Shown in pieces: positions 7,657 through 15,834 of a stretch of 35,471 nt of DNA. The DNA comes from CAJMGO01 sp900557305. Lineage in GTDB: Bacteria > Bacillota_I > Bacilli_A > RF39 > UBA660. Below the pieces are notes generated by a model. It was not told the DNA's origin and did not search any database. It saw only the letters and a list, made by a program, of their open reading frames with translations. The stretch spans positions 1 through 35,471 of the forward strand of contig CAJMGO010000011.1 in assembly GCA_905212975.1 (NCBI GenBank). The letters are read 5' to 3'. Both the position numbers and the translations under genes were made by a program. How positions within the stretch are numbered: position 1 is the first letter of the stretch; each line of letters begins with the position of its first letter.

Positions 7657-9366
7657 TTATTTTCTATTAAAATACAATTTAAAATACTCGCCTTTTAATT
7701 TTACTAAATCTTTATGAGTTCCACTTTCTTTGATTATTCCATCTTCTAAATAAAAAATCAAGTCTGCATCCTTTATTGTATTTAATCTATGTGCAATAAC
7801 AAATGAAATTTTATTTTCTAAAACTTTTTTATTAGCTATCATTACTTTTTTTTCAAATTCTAAATCTAAATTTGATGTTACTTCATCAAGAATTATAACA
7901 TCAGTTTTTCTTAAAATTTCTCTTGCAAAATTTAATAATTGTTTTTCACCATAAGACAATAAATCTGAATATATATCAATTAATGTATTATAACCATTAG
8001 GTAATAATTTGATTTTTTTATCTAGTCCTATTTCAGTACAAACTTTTTCTATTTGTTCCTTTGTTACATTATCATTTCCAAATTTTAGATTATCATATAT
8101 ACTCATATTAAATATTATCGGGTCTTGAAAAACATAACCTATTCTACTTCTTAAATCACTCAAAGAATACTCATTATAATCAATACCATTAATTAAAATA
8201 TTTCCACTAGTTAGTTCGTAAAATCGCGGAATTAAATTTACTAAACTTGTTTTTCCAGCACCACTTTTTCCAACAATAGCTATTGTAATCTTTTTATCGA
8301 CTTTAAAGTTAATGTTTTCTAAAACTGTATTTATATTGTCATAAGAAAGCTTAACATTTTTAAATTCAATACTCCTTATTTTTTTTAATTTTAGATTACC
8401 ATTATCATTTTCTTGTTTCATATCTAGTAATTTGCTAATTTGCATAAATGAATTAATTGAATTATTCATAGCATTAATCTGACTTATCATTTCATTCATT
8501 CTATTTTCTATATCACCAATGTATTGTTTAAATAGTATAACAAGTGATATTGTAATTAATCCATTAATTATACTTATTCCAGAATAATACACAACAATAA
8601 TTAAACTAATAAATCCCAATATCCCTAACAATGCGCTATGTAAATAAATATATTTATTATATAAAAATGATTTTTCTTGTAATTCTTTTATTTTTATGTC
8701 AATTTCATCAATATTTTTCTTTTCAATTCTTAATGTTTTTGAAGTTGTATAACTATTAACAAATTCATTTACTTTTCCTAGAAAATCAACATTCATTTGC
8801 TGAACTTCATAAGCAATTTTTTCATTTTGCTTAAATATTGGAATCAAAATAATATTACTAACAATATAAATTATCAAAACAATTATTGCTAATTTATAAT
8901 TTAATGCCATTAAAATTATAATATTACAAATAATAATTGATATTCGGTGATATATAAAAGTAAAATAACTTATGTAAGCCATTGATGATAAATCGGCTTG
9001 TGATGTATTCATTTCAATTAAACTTCCTATATCATACTTATCCAATTCTATACATTTGCTGATGATAGCATTCTTAAATGCATCTATTTTTAATTCATTT
9101 GCAATTAGAGTTTGATATTTGTTAGAAAAGAAATTCATATATACTTGTCTTAAAACACCTAAAAATTCAAATACATAATATAAAATGGCTAGTATAATAA
9201 TCATTTTAATATTGTTATTTGGAAAATATTTATCAATTATAACTGTAGTTATAAATGGAGATAAAAACATTGAAATCTTAGGAATAAATTGGATAATAGT
9301 CTTATATTTAACTTTTCCACTATATCCACCATAATTAAATAGCCTTTTTTTTAATTGTTTACTCAT
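7657..9366 (-). CDS. ABC exporter subunit, catalytically complete ATPase (partner of the 9359-11128 product)
   Basis: 569 residues from the ATG at 9366, which has AGGTGAT five bases upstream. About six membrane helices are followed by an ATPase domain with Walker A GKSGAGKTS (366-374), Q-loop in VFQDP, Walker B ILDE with the catalytic Glu, and the H-loop His in VIAHRL. Its signature is LSYGE instead of LSGGQ. With the partner's Asp/Tyr substitutions this gives one good and one degenerate ATP site, as in heterodimeric exporters such as TM287/288 and BmrCD. The gene overlaps the partner's stop by eight bases, so they are made together. Substrate unknown; multidrug, lipid or peptide export is possible. 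Confidence 0.82.
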   Translation of the reverse strand: MSKQLKKRLFNYGGYSGKVKYKTIIQFIPKISMFLSPFITTVIIDKYFPNNNIKMIIILAILYYVFEFLGVLRQVYMNFFSNKYQTLIANELKIDAFKNAIISKCIELDKYDIGSLIEMNTSQADLSSMAYISYFTFIYHRISIIICNIIILMALNYKLAIIVLIIYIVSNIILIPIFKQNEKIAYEVQQMNVDFLGKVNEFVNSYTTSKTLRIEKKNIDEIDIKIKELQEKSFLYNKYIYLHSALLGILGFISLIIVVYYSGISIINGLITISLVILFKQYIGDIENRMNEMISQINAMNNSINSFMQISKLLDMKQENDNGNLKLKKIRSIEFKNVKLSYDNINTVLENINFKVDKKITIAIVGKSGAGKTSLVNLIPRFYELTSGNILINGIDYNEYSLSDLRSRIGYVFQDPIIFNMSIYDNLKFGNDNVTKEQIEKVCTEIGLDKKIKLLPNGYNTLIDIYSDLLSYGEKQLLNFAREILRKTDVIILDEVTSNLDLEFEKKVMIANKKVLENKISFVIAHRLNTIKDADLIFYLEDGIIKESGTHKDLVKLKGEYFKLYFNRK

Positions 9367-11128
9367 TAGTATCACCTACAATGTTTTGTCCTAAATCCCA
9401 TATTTTTTTATAACTTGAATTTTTTAATAAGTTATCATGGGTATCACAAATTACTTTTTTATCGTCAATAAATATTACTTTATCAAACTTAGGCGCCAAT
9501 CCAATATCATAACTAGCAATTATTAGTGTATAATTCTTTTGTTCTTTTAACAATTCTTCTAATATTTGTTTTTTATTTTTATTATCAATTGCGCTAAATG
9601 AATCATCAAAAATCATTATATTCCTATTCTTTATAAAACTTCTTGCTAGGACTAACCTTTGATTTTGTCCTTTAGATAATTTAATTCCACCATATCCTAT
9701 TTTAGTATCATATTTATCTTCTAATTTTTCTATATCATCATGAATTCTAAATTTTTTTGATGAAATAATTACATCACTGATATTAATATTTGGATTTAAT
9801 ATTTTGATATTATCTTCAATAGTTTTTGAATAAATATAAGAATCTTGTAATATTAATGAAATATTATCTCTTAATTGCTTTTTATTTATATCTTTTAACT
9901 GTGTTTCATTTATTAAAATATTTCCATCATATTTATAAAAACCAACTAATGTTTTTAAAAAAATTGATTTACCACTACCAGTTTTTCCTACAATCATAAC
10001 TTTTTCATTTTCATTGATATCAAAATTTAAATTTTCTAATAAAGTTATTTCATCATTAACTTTTATATTTGCATTTCTAAATTTTATATTATAATTTTCA
10101 TAAATATTATTTATATAATCATCACTGTCTTCTATATTATATAAAAGTAATTTGTTTATTCGTTTACAAGAAATATTAAATGAATTGAATTGTTCAATTA
10201 TATGTTGAAAACCATCAAATGAGCCTACAATCTTACTAGAATAATCTAAAACGGCAATAATTGTACTAATAGGCATTATTCCATAATAAATTAAAAATGA
10301 TCCTAATATATATGAAATTGGTCTTTGTATTTTAAGTATATTAGAGATAATGGAATAATAAAGATTATCATAATAATATCTTTTTCTATTTAAATCTCTA
10401 TTTTTTTCAAATTTTTTATTTATGTTATCTACTAAATTATTTTTATTATTTAATAATTTAATATATTTGATATTCCTATATACATCTTCCAAACTAGAAT
10501 AAATTTCATTCGAACTTTCTATTAATTCATTAACAAAAGGAATACATTTTTTATAATACCAAAGTGAAACAATTATAATTAGAGAAAAGCTAATTACTAT
10601 TAATAACATAAAAGAATAATGTACTCTAAAAATTTGTATACCTGAAAACAGAATTAGCAAAATCACATCTAAAATAAAAGTTAATTGTGTAGAAATAAAT
10701 GTATTTATATTATTAGTATCACTGCTTGCTTTTTGTACTAAGTCAGCTACATTATTTGAAAAATAATTACTATAAGTAAGTTCTTGAATATGATAAAACA
10801 ATTTATGCTTTAAATTAAATTGTAAATTCATTAAAAATTTATCTTTACAACAATTTCGTATATATACAATTAATGAACCAAATATTTTAATAAACAATAA
10901 TATACCACAAATATATATAATTAACATTTTTTTATCAGTTGTTAAACTAACTAAAAAATCAATTAAATAAAAATTTGAATCATTATTTAATAAATAATTT
11001 AATCCATAACTAATTATTATTGGAATTAATGTTATTAAATATGAATTAATAACGCTAAGTATAAGAAAAAATATTATATAATACATTTTTTCCTTAATAC
11101 TTGAAAAAATTAAATTTATTGTTTTCAT
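9359..11128 (-). CDS. ABC exporter subunit with a degenerate ATPase site
   Basis: 589 residues: about six membrane helices, then an ATPase domain with Walker A GKTGSGKSI (381-389), Q428 and signature LSKGQ (484-488). Walker B reads IMIFDD (504-509), with Asp where the catalytic Glu normally is. The H-loop position is Tyr540 (IIASYD) in place of His. These are the marks of the non-hydrolysing half of a heterodimeric ABC exporter; its intact LSKGQ would complete the active site of the 7657-9366 product. The ATG follows GGTGATGGC, and a TATAAT box lies about 30 bases upstream. It is the first gene of the pair. Confidence 0.82.
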   Translation of the reverse strand: MKTINLIFSSIKEKMYYIIFFLILSVINSYLITLIPIIISYGLNYLLNNDSNFYLIDFLVSLTTDKKMLIIYICGILLFIKIFGSLIVYIRNCCKDKFLMNLQFNLKHKLFYHIQELTYSNYFSNNVADLVQKASSDTNNINTFISTQLTFILDVILLILFSGIQIFRVHYSFMLLIVISFSLIIIVSLWYYKKCIPFVNELIESSNEIYSSLEDVYRNIKYIKLLNNKNNLVDNINKKFEKNRDLNRKRYYYDNLYYSIISNILKIQRPISYILGSFLIYYGIMPISTIIAVLDYSSKIVGSFDGFQHIIEQFNSFNISCKRINKLLLYNIEDSDDYINNIYENYNIKFRNANIKVNDEITLLENLNFDINENEKVMIVGKTGSGKSIFLKTLVGFYKYDGNILINETQLKDINKKQLRDNISLILQDSYIYSKTIEDNIKILNPNINISDVIISSKKFRIHDDIEKLEDKYDTKIGYGGIKLSKGQNQRLVLARSFIKNRNIMIFDDSFSAIDNKNKKQILEELLKEQKNYTLIIASYDIGLAPKFDKVIFIDDKKVICDTHDNLLKNSSYKKIWDLGQNIVGDTNE

Positions 11129-11185
11129 GCCATCACCACTAAACTAATTATACACTATAAATTTAATATTTTTAATTTTTATTAC

Positions 11186-11310
11186 ATAGTTATAAAAATA
11201 AAAAAACATAATTTTGCTTAGGTCTATCCTTTGCTTAATTATGTTTTAAAGGGTTTCAAAATGTATTTCCCTTTGCACACCGTTATTGGCTCTGCCAATA
11301 GCGTAGTGTG
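11186..11310 (-). ncRNA. Structured intergenic region E5 ending in a terminator
   Basis: In minus-strand order: a long hairpin (CACAC, then CTATTGGC-AGA-GCCAATA, then GTGTG; 11276-11310), an AAAGGG/CCCTTT hairpin (11248-11274), and a long AACATAATT/AATTATGTT hairpin followed by seven T (11200-11246). It lies between the interrupted small gene and the ABC exporter pair. It may be a 3' end with a terminator, or an attenuating leader of the exporter. AGGGAAAT is shared with module E4. I do not recognise a known riboswitch class. Confidence 0.4.
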
Positions 11311-11431
11311 TTACTCTTTTGGATTATCAAAAGATTGTTTTTATAACTTTATCTGTACCATTTATTAATTCTTCTATTTCGTCATTTGATGGATCTCTTT
11401 GCTTTTTATAATCACAAAGATTTCTTATATC

Positions 11432-11782
11432 TCATAAATGCTGAATAAATCTCCAATTAATTGTATCATAAATATCTTCTTTTTTAAACAATTCATTATA
11501 ATCAGATATTAGTTGTTTTTTTAAATAGTTTTCTAATTCAGATAATTTAATTTTATTATTTAAGTTTTCTATAAATATCTCATTAGAATAATTAAAAGCT
11601 AGGAAAGTTATACCATTAATTATAATTCTATGTGGTTCTAGATATGTAAGATTAGTTTTATCTATTGTTCTTAAATTACCATTAATAATAATTGGTTTAA
11701 CTCTACAAAACTCACATATAAGCTCTAATCTCTTTCGCAAGTGTTCTTCCATTCTAACTTCTTGCTTGGTAATATTTACCAT
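11432..11782 (-). CDS. Uncharacterised small protein, probably cut short by a TGA
   Basis: The ATG at 11782 has AAAGGA nine bases upstream. The 116-codon frame ends in TGA at 11432-11434, but the same frame continues with protein-like sequence for 34 residues (DIRNLCDYKKQRDPSN, then EEIEELINGTDKVIKTIF-like residues) to a second TGA at 11327. The full protein would be about 150 residues, with a Cys pair region (ICEFCRVKP), LEPHRIIINGITF and a charged C-terminus. A second, more decayed copy lies at 7189-7472. Function unknown. The gene follows the tRNA pair and leader E4. A nonsense mutation is the simplest reading. Confidence 0.5.
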   Translation of the reverse strand: MVNITKQEVRMEEHLRKRLELICEFCRVKPIIINGNLRTIDKTNLTYLEPHRIIINGITFLAFNYSNEIFIENLNNKIKLSELENYLKKQLISDYNELFKKEDIYDTINWRFIQHL

Positions 11783-11823
11783 TTTAATCAATCCTTTCTT
11801 TGAAAGACTTTTTTCTAAACAAG

Positions 11824-11903
11824 AAAAAAATCAATCCTAATTTAGAATTGATTGTCTATTTATTCTCGAAACTTATAAAAAGTTCGAGCGGATTTCCCTA
11901 TGG
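11824..11903 (-). promoter_or_regulatory. Leader/terminator module E4 between tRNA-Thr and the small unknown gene
   Basis: Directly after the tRNA CCA end the minus strand reads TAGGGAAATCCG, a CTCGAA/TTCGAG hairpin, then an AATCAAT/ATTGATT hairpin with seven T (11824-11853). It must serve as the tRNA operon terminator. Because the ribosome site of the small gene follows 45 bases on, it may also attenuate that gene. Same design as E3 in front of the related gene copy. Confidence 0.5.
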
Positions 11904-11974
11904 TGCCGAAAGTAAGAATCGAACTTACATCTAATCATTACGAGGGATTTGTTTTACCATTAAACTAAATCGGC
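11901..11974 (-). tRNA. tRNA-Thr (anticodon CGT)
   Basis: A 74-base gene with encoded CCA. The D-stem is GTTT/AAAC, the anticodon loop CTCGTAA gives CGT (reads ACG, Thr), and the T-arm GTAAG-TTCGATT-CTTAC is perfect. The acceptor is GCCGATT against TTTCGGC, so the two innermost pairs are T-T, and the last anticodon-stem pair is C-T. These mispairs are unusual for a working tRNA. It is the second gene of a tRNA pair, two bases after tRNA-Gln. Confidence 0.85.
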
Positions 11975-11976
11975 AT

Positions 11977-12052
11977 TGGTTGCCCCAGTAGGATTCGAAC
12001 CTACGTAATGTCGGAGTCAGAGTCCGATGCCTTACCACTTGGCTATGGGGCA
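11977..12052 (-). tRNA. tRNA-Gln (anticodon CTG)
   Basis: A 76-base gene with encoded CCA. Acceptor TGCCCCA pairs fully with TGGGGCA. The D-arm reads AGCCAAGTGGTAAGGC, the anticodon stem TCGGA/TCCGA holds the loop CTCTGAC (anticodon CTG, reads CAG), and the T-arm has GTTCGAATC. A TATAAT box (12064-12069) lies just upstream. Confidence 0.92.
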
Positions 12053-12063
12053 ATATCAATATC

Positions 12064-12091
12064 ATTATACTACAAATAATAAAAAAAGTAA
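12064..12091 (-). promoter_or_regulatory. Promoter of the tRNA pair, overlapping the pheT terminator
   Basis: TTACTT (12086-12091), 16 bases, TATAAT (12064-12069). The -35 box is formed by the 3' arm of the hairpin that ends pheT. Confidence 0.55.
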
Positions 12092-12109
12092 CTAAGTTAG
12101 TTACTTTTA
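12078..12109 (-). terminator. Terminator of the pheST operon
   Basis: The AAAAGTAACTAA/TTAGTTACTTTT hairpin ends in a run of seven T and overlaps the pheT stop codon. Confidence 0.75.
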
Positions 12110-14476
12110 TTTATTTCTAAGTTCAGCATTAAATTTAGATTCAACATCAGAAATTATCTTATTAAATACATTTGTTACCTCTTCATCATTTAATGTACGG
12201 CTTTGATCTTCGAATGTTAAATTAAATGCAATTGATTTTTTATTTTCTTCTAATTTTTCTCCGACATAGATATCAAATACATCTATATTTGAAAGTAATC
12301 TTCCACCAGATTTTTTTATTTGTTCTAATATTTCTCCAGCTGTTAATTCTTTATTTACTATGAATGCTACATCTTTTGATATTTTAGGATATTTATTTGG
12401 TTCTTTGTATTTTATTGGCTTTGTTTGAGTATTTATTTTATCTAATTCAAGTTCAAGTACATAGATTTCATCTTTTGATATTGATGGATGTATTCTTCCC
12501 ATAAATCCTATTTTTTTTCTATCTACTAATATATCTGCACTTATACCAGGGTGTAGATTTTTTTCTTCACTTATTACAAAACTATATCTATTTTTAAGTC
12601 CAACATAATTTAATATATTTTCAATTAATCCTTTTAAAACATAAAAATCAGATTTTACAGTTGCATTTCCCCATGAATTTTTTAAATAATTTCCATATAG
12701 AGCTATAGCCATATGATTCTCTTCTTCAAAATCATTATAAAATACCTTGCTGATTTCATATATATTTATATCATTTAATCCTCTTGCTTTATTATATTTA
12801 ATTACTTCTAACATTGATGGAATAAGTGTTTTTCTAAGAGCAGTTTTATCTTTACTCATTGGATTCGGTAATATTATTTTATTATTTTCTTTAAAAAACA
12901 TATCTTGTGTTTGTTCATCTACTATTGAATATGTTCTTACCTCATCAAGACCTAAAGTTCTAAGACGTTTAGATATTTCTTTTCTAAATTTAATATTTGG
13001 TCTATATGATCCACTTCTAGTTGGTAAACATGGAAGTGTATTTTTTAAATTATGATATCCATATAATCTACCTATTTCTTCTGCTATATCATTTACATTT
13101 TGTTCTATATCTAATCTTCTTCTTGGAATTATAGTCGTAAATACATCATCATTTACTTCGTAAGAAAAATCTAGTTTTTCTAATTGTTCTTCAATATCTT
13201 TATTTGTAAGTTCAAGACCTAATAAAGAATTTATTTTTTTTGCTGTAAATGTTATTTTTTTTATTTCCTTATTTTCATTGTCATATAAACAATAATCTTT
13301 ACATACTTTTCCATTTGCATATTTTTCAAGTAGATAGCATGCTCTATCTAATGCTTTATCTGTATATTCGTAATTTAATCCTTTTTCATATCTCATAGAA
13401 GCTTCACTTCTTAAATTAAGATGTTTTTCTGTTTTTCTAATATTATGTGCTTTAAATATAGCACTTTCAATTAATACTGTTTTTGTATTTTCATCAACAT
13501 CCGTATTAAGAGCTCCCATAACTCCTGCTATAGCAACTACTCTTTTTCCATCGGTAATTACTATGTCATCATGATTTAAATCTCTTTCTTTTTCATCTAA
13601 TGTAATTACTTTTTCTCCATCGTTAGCCATTCTAACAACAATTTTATTACCTAATTTATCTTTATCAAAGAAATGAAGTGGTTGTCCATATTCAAGCATT
13701 ACATAATTTGATATATCTACAACATTATTTATTGGTCTCATACCTACAGATATTAATCTATTTTGAATAAATTTAGGAGACTCTCCTATAACAACATCCT
13801 TAACCATTTTTGTTTTATAATATGTACAATTTTCAGTATCAACTGATAAAGAAAATTCATCTTTTATTGAATCATTTATTTCAGTATAATTAGACTCTGG
13901 TAATTTTACTTTTTGCCCAATTATAGCACCAACTTCATAGGCAAATCCAATATGATATAAACAATCGTTATTTTTATGTTTATGAACATCTAAATCATAT
14001 AATGTATCTGATATTCCTAAATATTCAAATGCATCTTCTCCAATAGGAGCATCGCTTTCTAGTTCATGAATTCCTTTATTATAATTTTCTTCTGTTTTTT
14101 CTTCTAACCCAAGTTCAAACAAGGCACATATCATACCATTAGATTCTACGCCCCTTATCTTACCTTTTTTTATTTCAAAATCACCAGGTAAAACGGCACC
14201 AGGAAGCGCTACTATAACTTTGATACCTTTTCTTACATTAGAAGCTCCACATACTATTTGTATGTTTTCATTTCCAACATTTACTTTACAAACATGTAAA
14301 TGGTCAGAATCAGGGTGGTTAGTACATTCGATAACTTCACCTATAACTAGATTTTTTATATTATTACTAATTACATGTTCTACATTTACACCTGCTTTAG
14401 TAACTTTATCTGCAAGTTCTTCTAAATTTTCACCTTTTAGATCAATATAATCTTTGACCCAATTCATACTTATCAT
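12107..14476 (-). CDS. pheT: Phenylalanine--tRNA ligase beta subunit
   Basis: 789 residues from the ATG at 14476, with AAAGGAG ten bases upstream; pheS ends two bases before. It forms the (alpha-beta)2 PheRS that charges tRNA-Phe. Visible parts: the EMAP-like tRNA-binding OB domain (about 38-150, with HPDSDHLHVCKVNVG and GMICALFELGL), the B3/B4 editing region (SVDTENCTYYKTKMV, GQPLHFFDKDKL, GVMGALNTDV), B5 (about 400-470), a catalytic-like core, and the C-terminal ferredoxin-fold anticodon-binding domain beginning KYPKISKDVAFIV (last about 90 residues). Length is normal. Co-regulated with pheS by the upstream T-box. Confidence 0.97.
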   Translation of the reverse strand: MISMNWVKDYIDLKGENLEELADKVTKAGVNVEHVISNNIKNLVIGEVIECTNHPDSDHLHVCKVNVGNENIQIVCGASNVRKGIKVIVALPGAVLPGDFEIKKGKIRGVESNGMICALFELGLEEKTEENYNKGIHELESDAPIGEDAFEYLGISDTLYDLDVHKHKNNDCLYHIGFAYEVGAIIGQKVKLPESNYTEINDSIKDEFSLSVDTENCTYYKTKMVKDVVIGESPKFIQNRLISVGMRPINNVVDISNYVMLEYGQPLHFFDKDKLGNKIVVRMANDGEKVITLDEKERDLNHDDIVITDGKRVVAIAGVMGALNTDVDENTKTVLIESAIFKAHNIRKTEKHLNLRSEASMRYEKGLNYEYTDKALDRACYLLEKYANGKVCKDYCLYDNENKEIKKITFTAKKINSLLGLELTNKDIEEQLEKLDFSYEVNDDVFTTIIPRRRLDIEQNVNDIAEEIGRLYGYHNLKNTLPCLPTRSGSYRPNIKFRKEISKRLRTLGLDEVRTYSIVDEQTQDMFFKENNKIILPNPMSKDKTALRKTLIPSMLEVIKYNKARGLNDINIYEISKVFYNDFEEENHMAIALYGNYLKNSWGNATVKSDFYVLKGLIENILNYVGLKNRYSFVISEEKNLHPGISADILVDRKKIGFMGRIHPSISKDEIYVLELELDKINTQTKPIKYKEPNKYPKISKDVAFIVNKELTAGEILEQIKKSGGRLLSNIDVFDIYVGEKLEENKKSIAFNLTFEDQSRTLNDEEVTNVFNKIISDVESKFNAELRNK

Positions 14477-14477
14477 A

Positions 14478-15512
14478 TTAATTTGTCTCCTTTCTATCAA
14501 AAATTTTATTTTCTCTTAAATCATTTTGATGTATTGTTCTTATATCAGTTATTCCATATTTTAACATTACTATTCTTTCTGCTGCAGCTCCAAATGCAAA
14601 ACCTTGCCAGATGTCAGGATCATATCCACATGCTCTTAATACATTAGGATGAACCATTCCACCACCACATATAGTAATCCATCCCTTTGGTTTACACATT
14701 GAGCATCCTTCACCTTTACATTTTGGACAACTCATATCCATTTCTACACTTGGCTCTGTAAATGGATAATAACTTGGTCTAAATCTAGCTTCTACTTCTT
14801 CTCCAAATACATGTTTTACAAAAGCATTAAAAGTTCCTTTTAAATCTGATAATGAAATATTTTTATCTATAACTAATCCTTCTATTTGAGCAAATTCTTG
14901 TTCATGAGTCATATCGGTATTTTCTCTTCTGTATGTTTTTCCAGGACAAATGATTCTAACTGGTTCTTTTCCACCTTTAGATAACATTTCTCTTATTTGT
15001 ACAGGAGATGTTTGACTTCTTAGTAATACAGTATCATCTTTTAAATAAAAAGTATCTTGAGCATCTCTTGCAGGATGTTCTTTTGGTAAATTTAGCATTT
15101 CAAAATTATACTTATCTAATTCTATTTCTGGGCCCTCTACTACATCATATCCCATACTTATAAAGAATTCTTCAGCATCTTCAATAATAACTTCATCAAT
15201 ATTAGGAACTCCATTTTTTATTTTTGTTGCTGGTAAGGTAATATCTATTTTTTCATTTTCTAATTTTTTATTTAATTCTTCTGTTTCTAATTTTTCTTTT
15301 AATGTATCAAATAAATTATTTACTTCATTTTTAAATGAATTTAGTTTCATACCATATTCTTTTTTTTCTTCAACACTTAAATCTTTCATTTTTAAAGAAA
15401 GTTCATTAATAGGTCCTTTTTTACTTAAATATTCTACTTTTAAATCATTTAATTCTTTTAAATTTGTAATTTTTTCTATTTTTTCTTTTATTTCTTTTAA
15501 TAAATTATCCAT
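14478..15512 (-). CDS. pheS: Phenylalanine--tRNA ligase alpha subunit
   Basis: 344 residues from the ATG at 15512 (AAGGAGG six bases upstream). This is the catalytic class II subunit: an N-terminal coiled coil (about 1-85), then ARDAQDTFYL, motif 2 around RPSYYPFTEPSVEMDM, a Cys-rich insertion CPKCKGEGCSMC that could hold a metal, and motif 3 FAFGAAAERIVMLKYG near the C-terminus. First gene of pheST, behind a T-box with a Phe specifier. Confidence 0.97.
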   Translation of the reverse strand: MDNLLKEIKEKIEKITNLKELNDLKVEYLSKKGPINELSLKMKDLSVEEKKEYGMKLNSFKNEVNNLFDTLKEKLETEELNKKLENEKIDITLPATKIKNGVPNIDEVIIEDAEEFFISMGYDVVEGPEIELDKYNFEMLNLPKEHPARDAQDTFYLKDDTVLLRSQTSPVQIREMLSKGGKEPVRIICPGKTYRRENTDMTHEQEFAQIEGLVIDKNISLSDLKGTFNAFVKHVFGEEVEARFRPSYYPFTEPSVEMDMSCPKCKGEGCSMCKPKGWITICGGGMVHPNVLRACGYDPDIWQGFAFGAAAERIVMLKYGITDIRTIHQNDLRENKIFDRKETN

Positions 15513-15530
15513 AATATTCCTCCTTAAATA

Positions 15531-15757
15531 AAAAATCACATCCTAGTATAAGGACGTGATTTACGTGGTACCACCTTAATTTATAATTAAAAAAATTATT
15601 CTCAATAACTATAACGCATTACCGGTATACTTTTAATATACAGCTCTTAAGACGAATTCATAACCATTTATTATAAGTTTCCACCATCCACTTACTCTCT
15701 TTAAAATAAATTAATATTACTACTACTTCTTAGTCATTGCTTTTTTAATTCTTAAAT
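15531..15757 (-). promoter_or_regulatory. T-box riboswitch, tRNA-Phe specific, controlling pheST
   Basis: The antiterminator motif AAGGTGGTACCACG is at 15564-15577. It is followed by the terminator AATCACGTCC/GGATGTGATT plus six T. The Stem I region shows GAGAGTAAG, a GGTGGAAA segment and a likely specifier TTC (15654-15656) within GAATTCGTC, matching tRNA-Phe. Uncharged tRNA-Phe would stabilise the antiterminator and allow pheST transcription. A TATACT -10 box lies at 15758-15763. Confidence 0.9.
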
Positions 15758-15805
15758 AGTATATCACATTTAAAAAAAATTTTAAATAAATTTTAAAAAA
15801 ATATT

Positions 15806-15812
15806 CATAATA
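15806..15812 (+). promoter_or_regulatory. Possible sporulation (sigma-G-like) -10 box of the gerK operon
   Basis: CATAATA fits the CATWWTA pattern of forespore promoters and lies 23 bases before gerKA. No clear -35 box is seen. gerA-family operons are known to be sigma-G dependent, which is the main reason to suggest this. Confidence 0.25.
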
Positions 15813-15834
15813 TATATAGAAATTAGGTGAATTT

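Noticed and set aside
3757..11903. Leader modules as integron attC sites
   Set aside because: The hairpins have CGAAC/GTTCG arms but lack the RYYYAAC/GTTRRRY core, no integrase is present, and the modules precede genes with terminators instead of following cassettes.
7507..11903. Type III toxin-antitoxin (RNA repeats plus toxin)
   Set aside because: The leaders contain no tandem repeats, and the small proteins do not resemble ToxN/AbiQ.
12747..13055. Plus-strand frame inside pheT
   Set aside because: Shadow of pheT; no ribosome site and no plausible protein. Other opposite-strand frames inside pheT, gerKA, gerKC, aspS, prmC and the AAA+ gene were dropped for the same reason.
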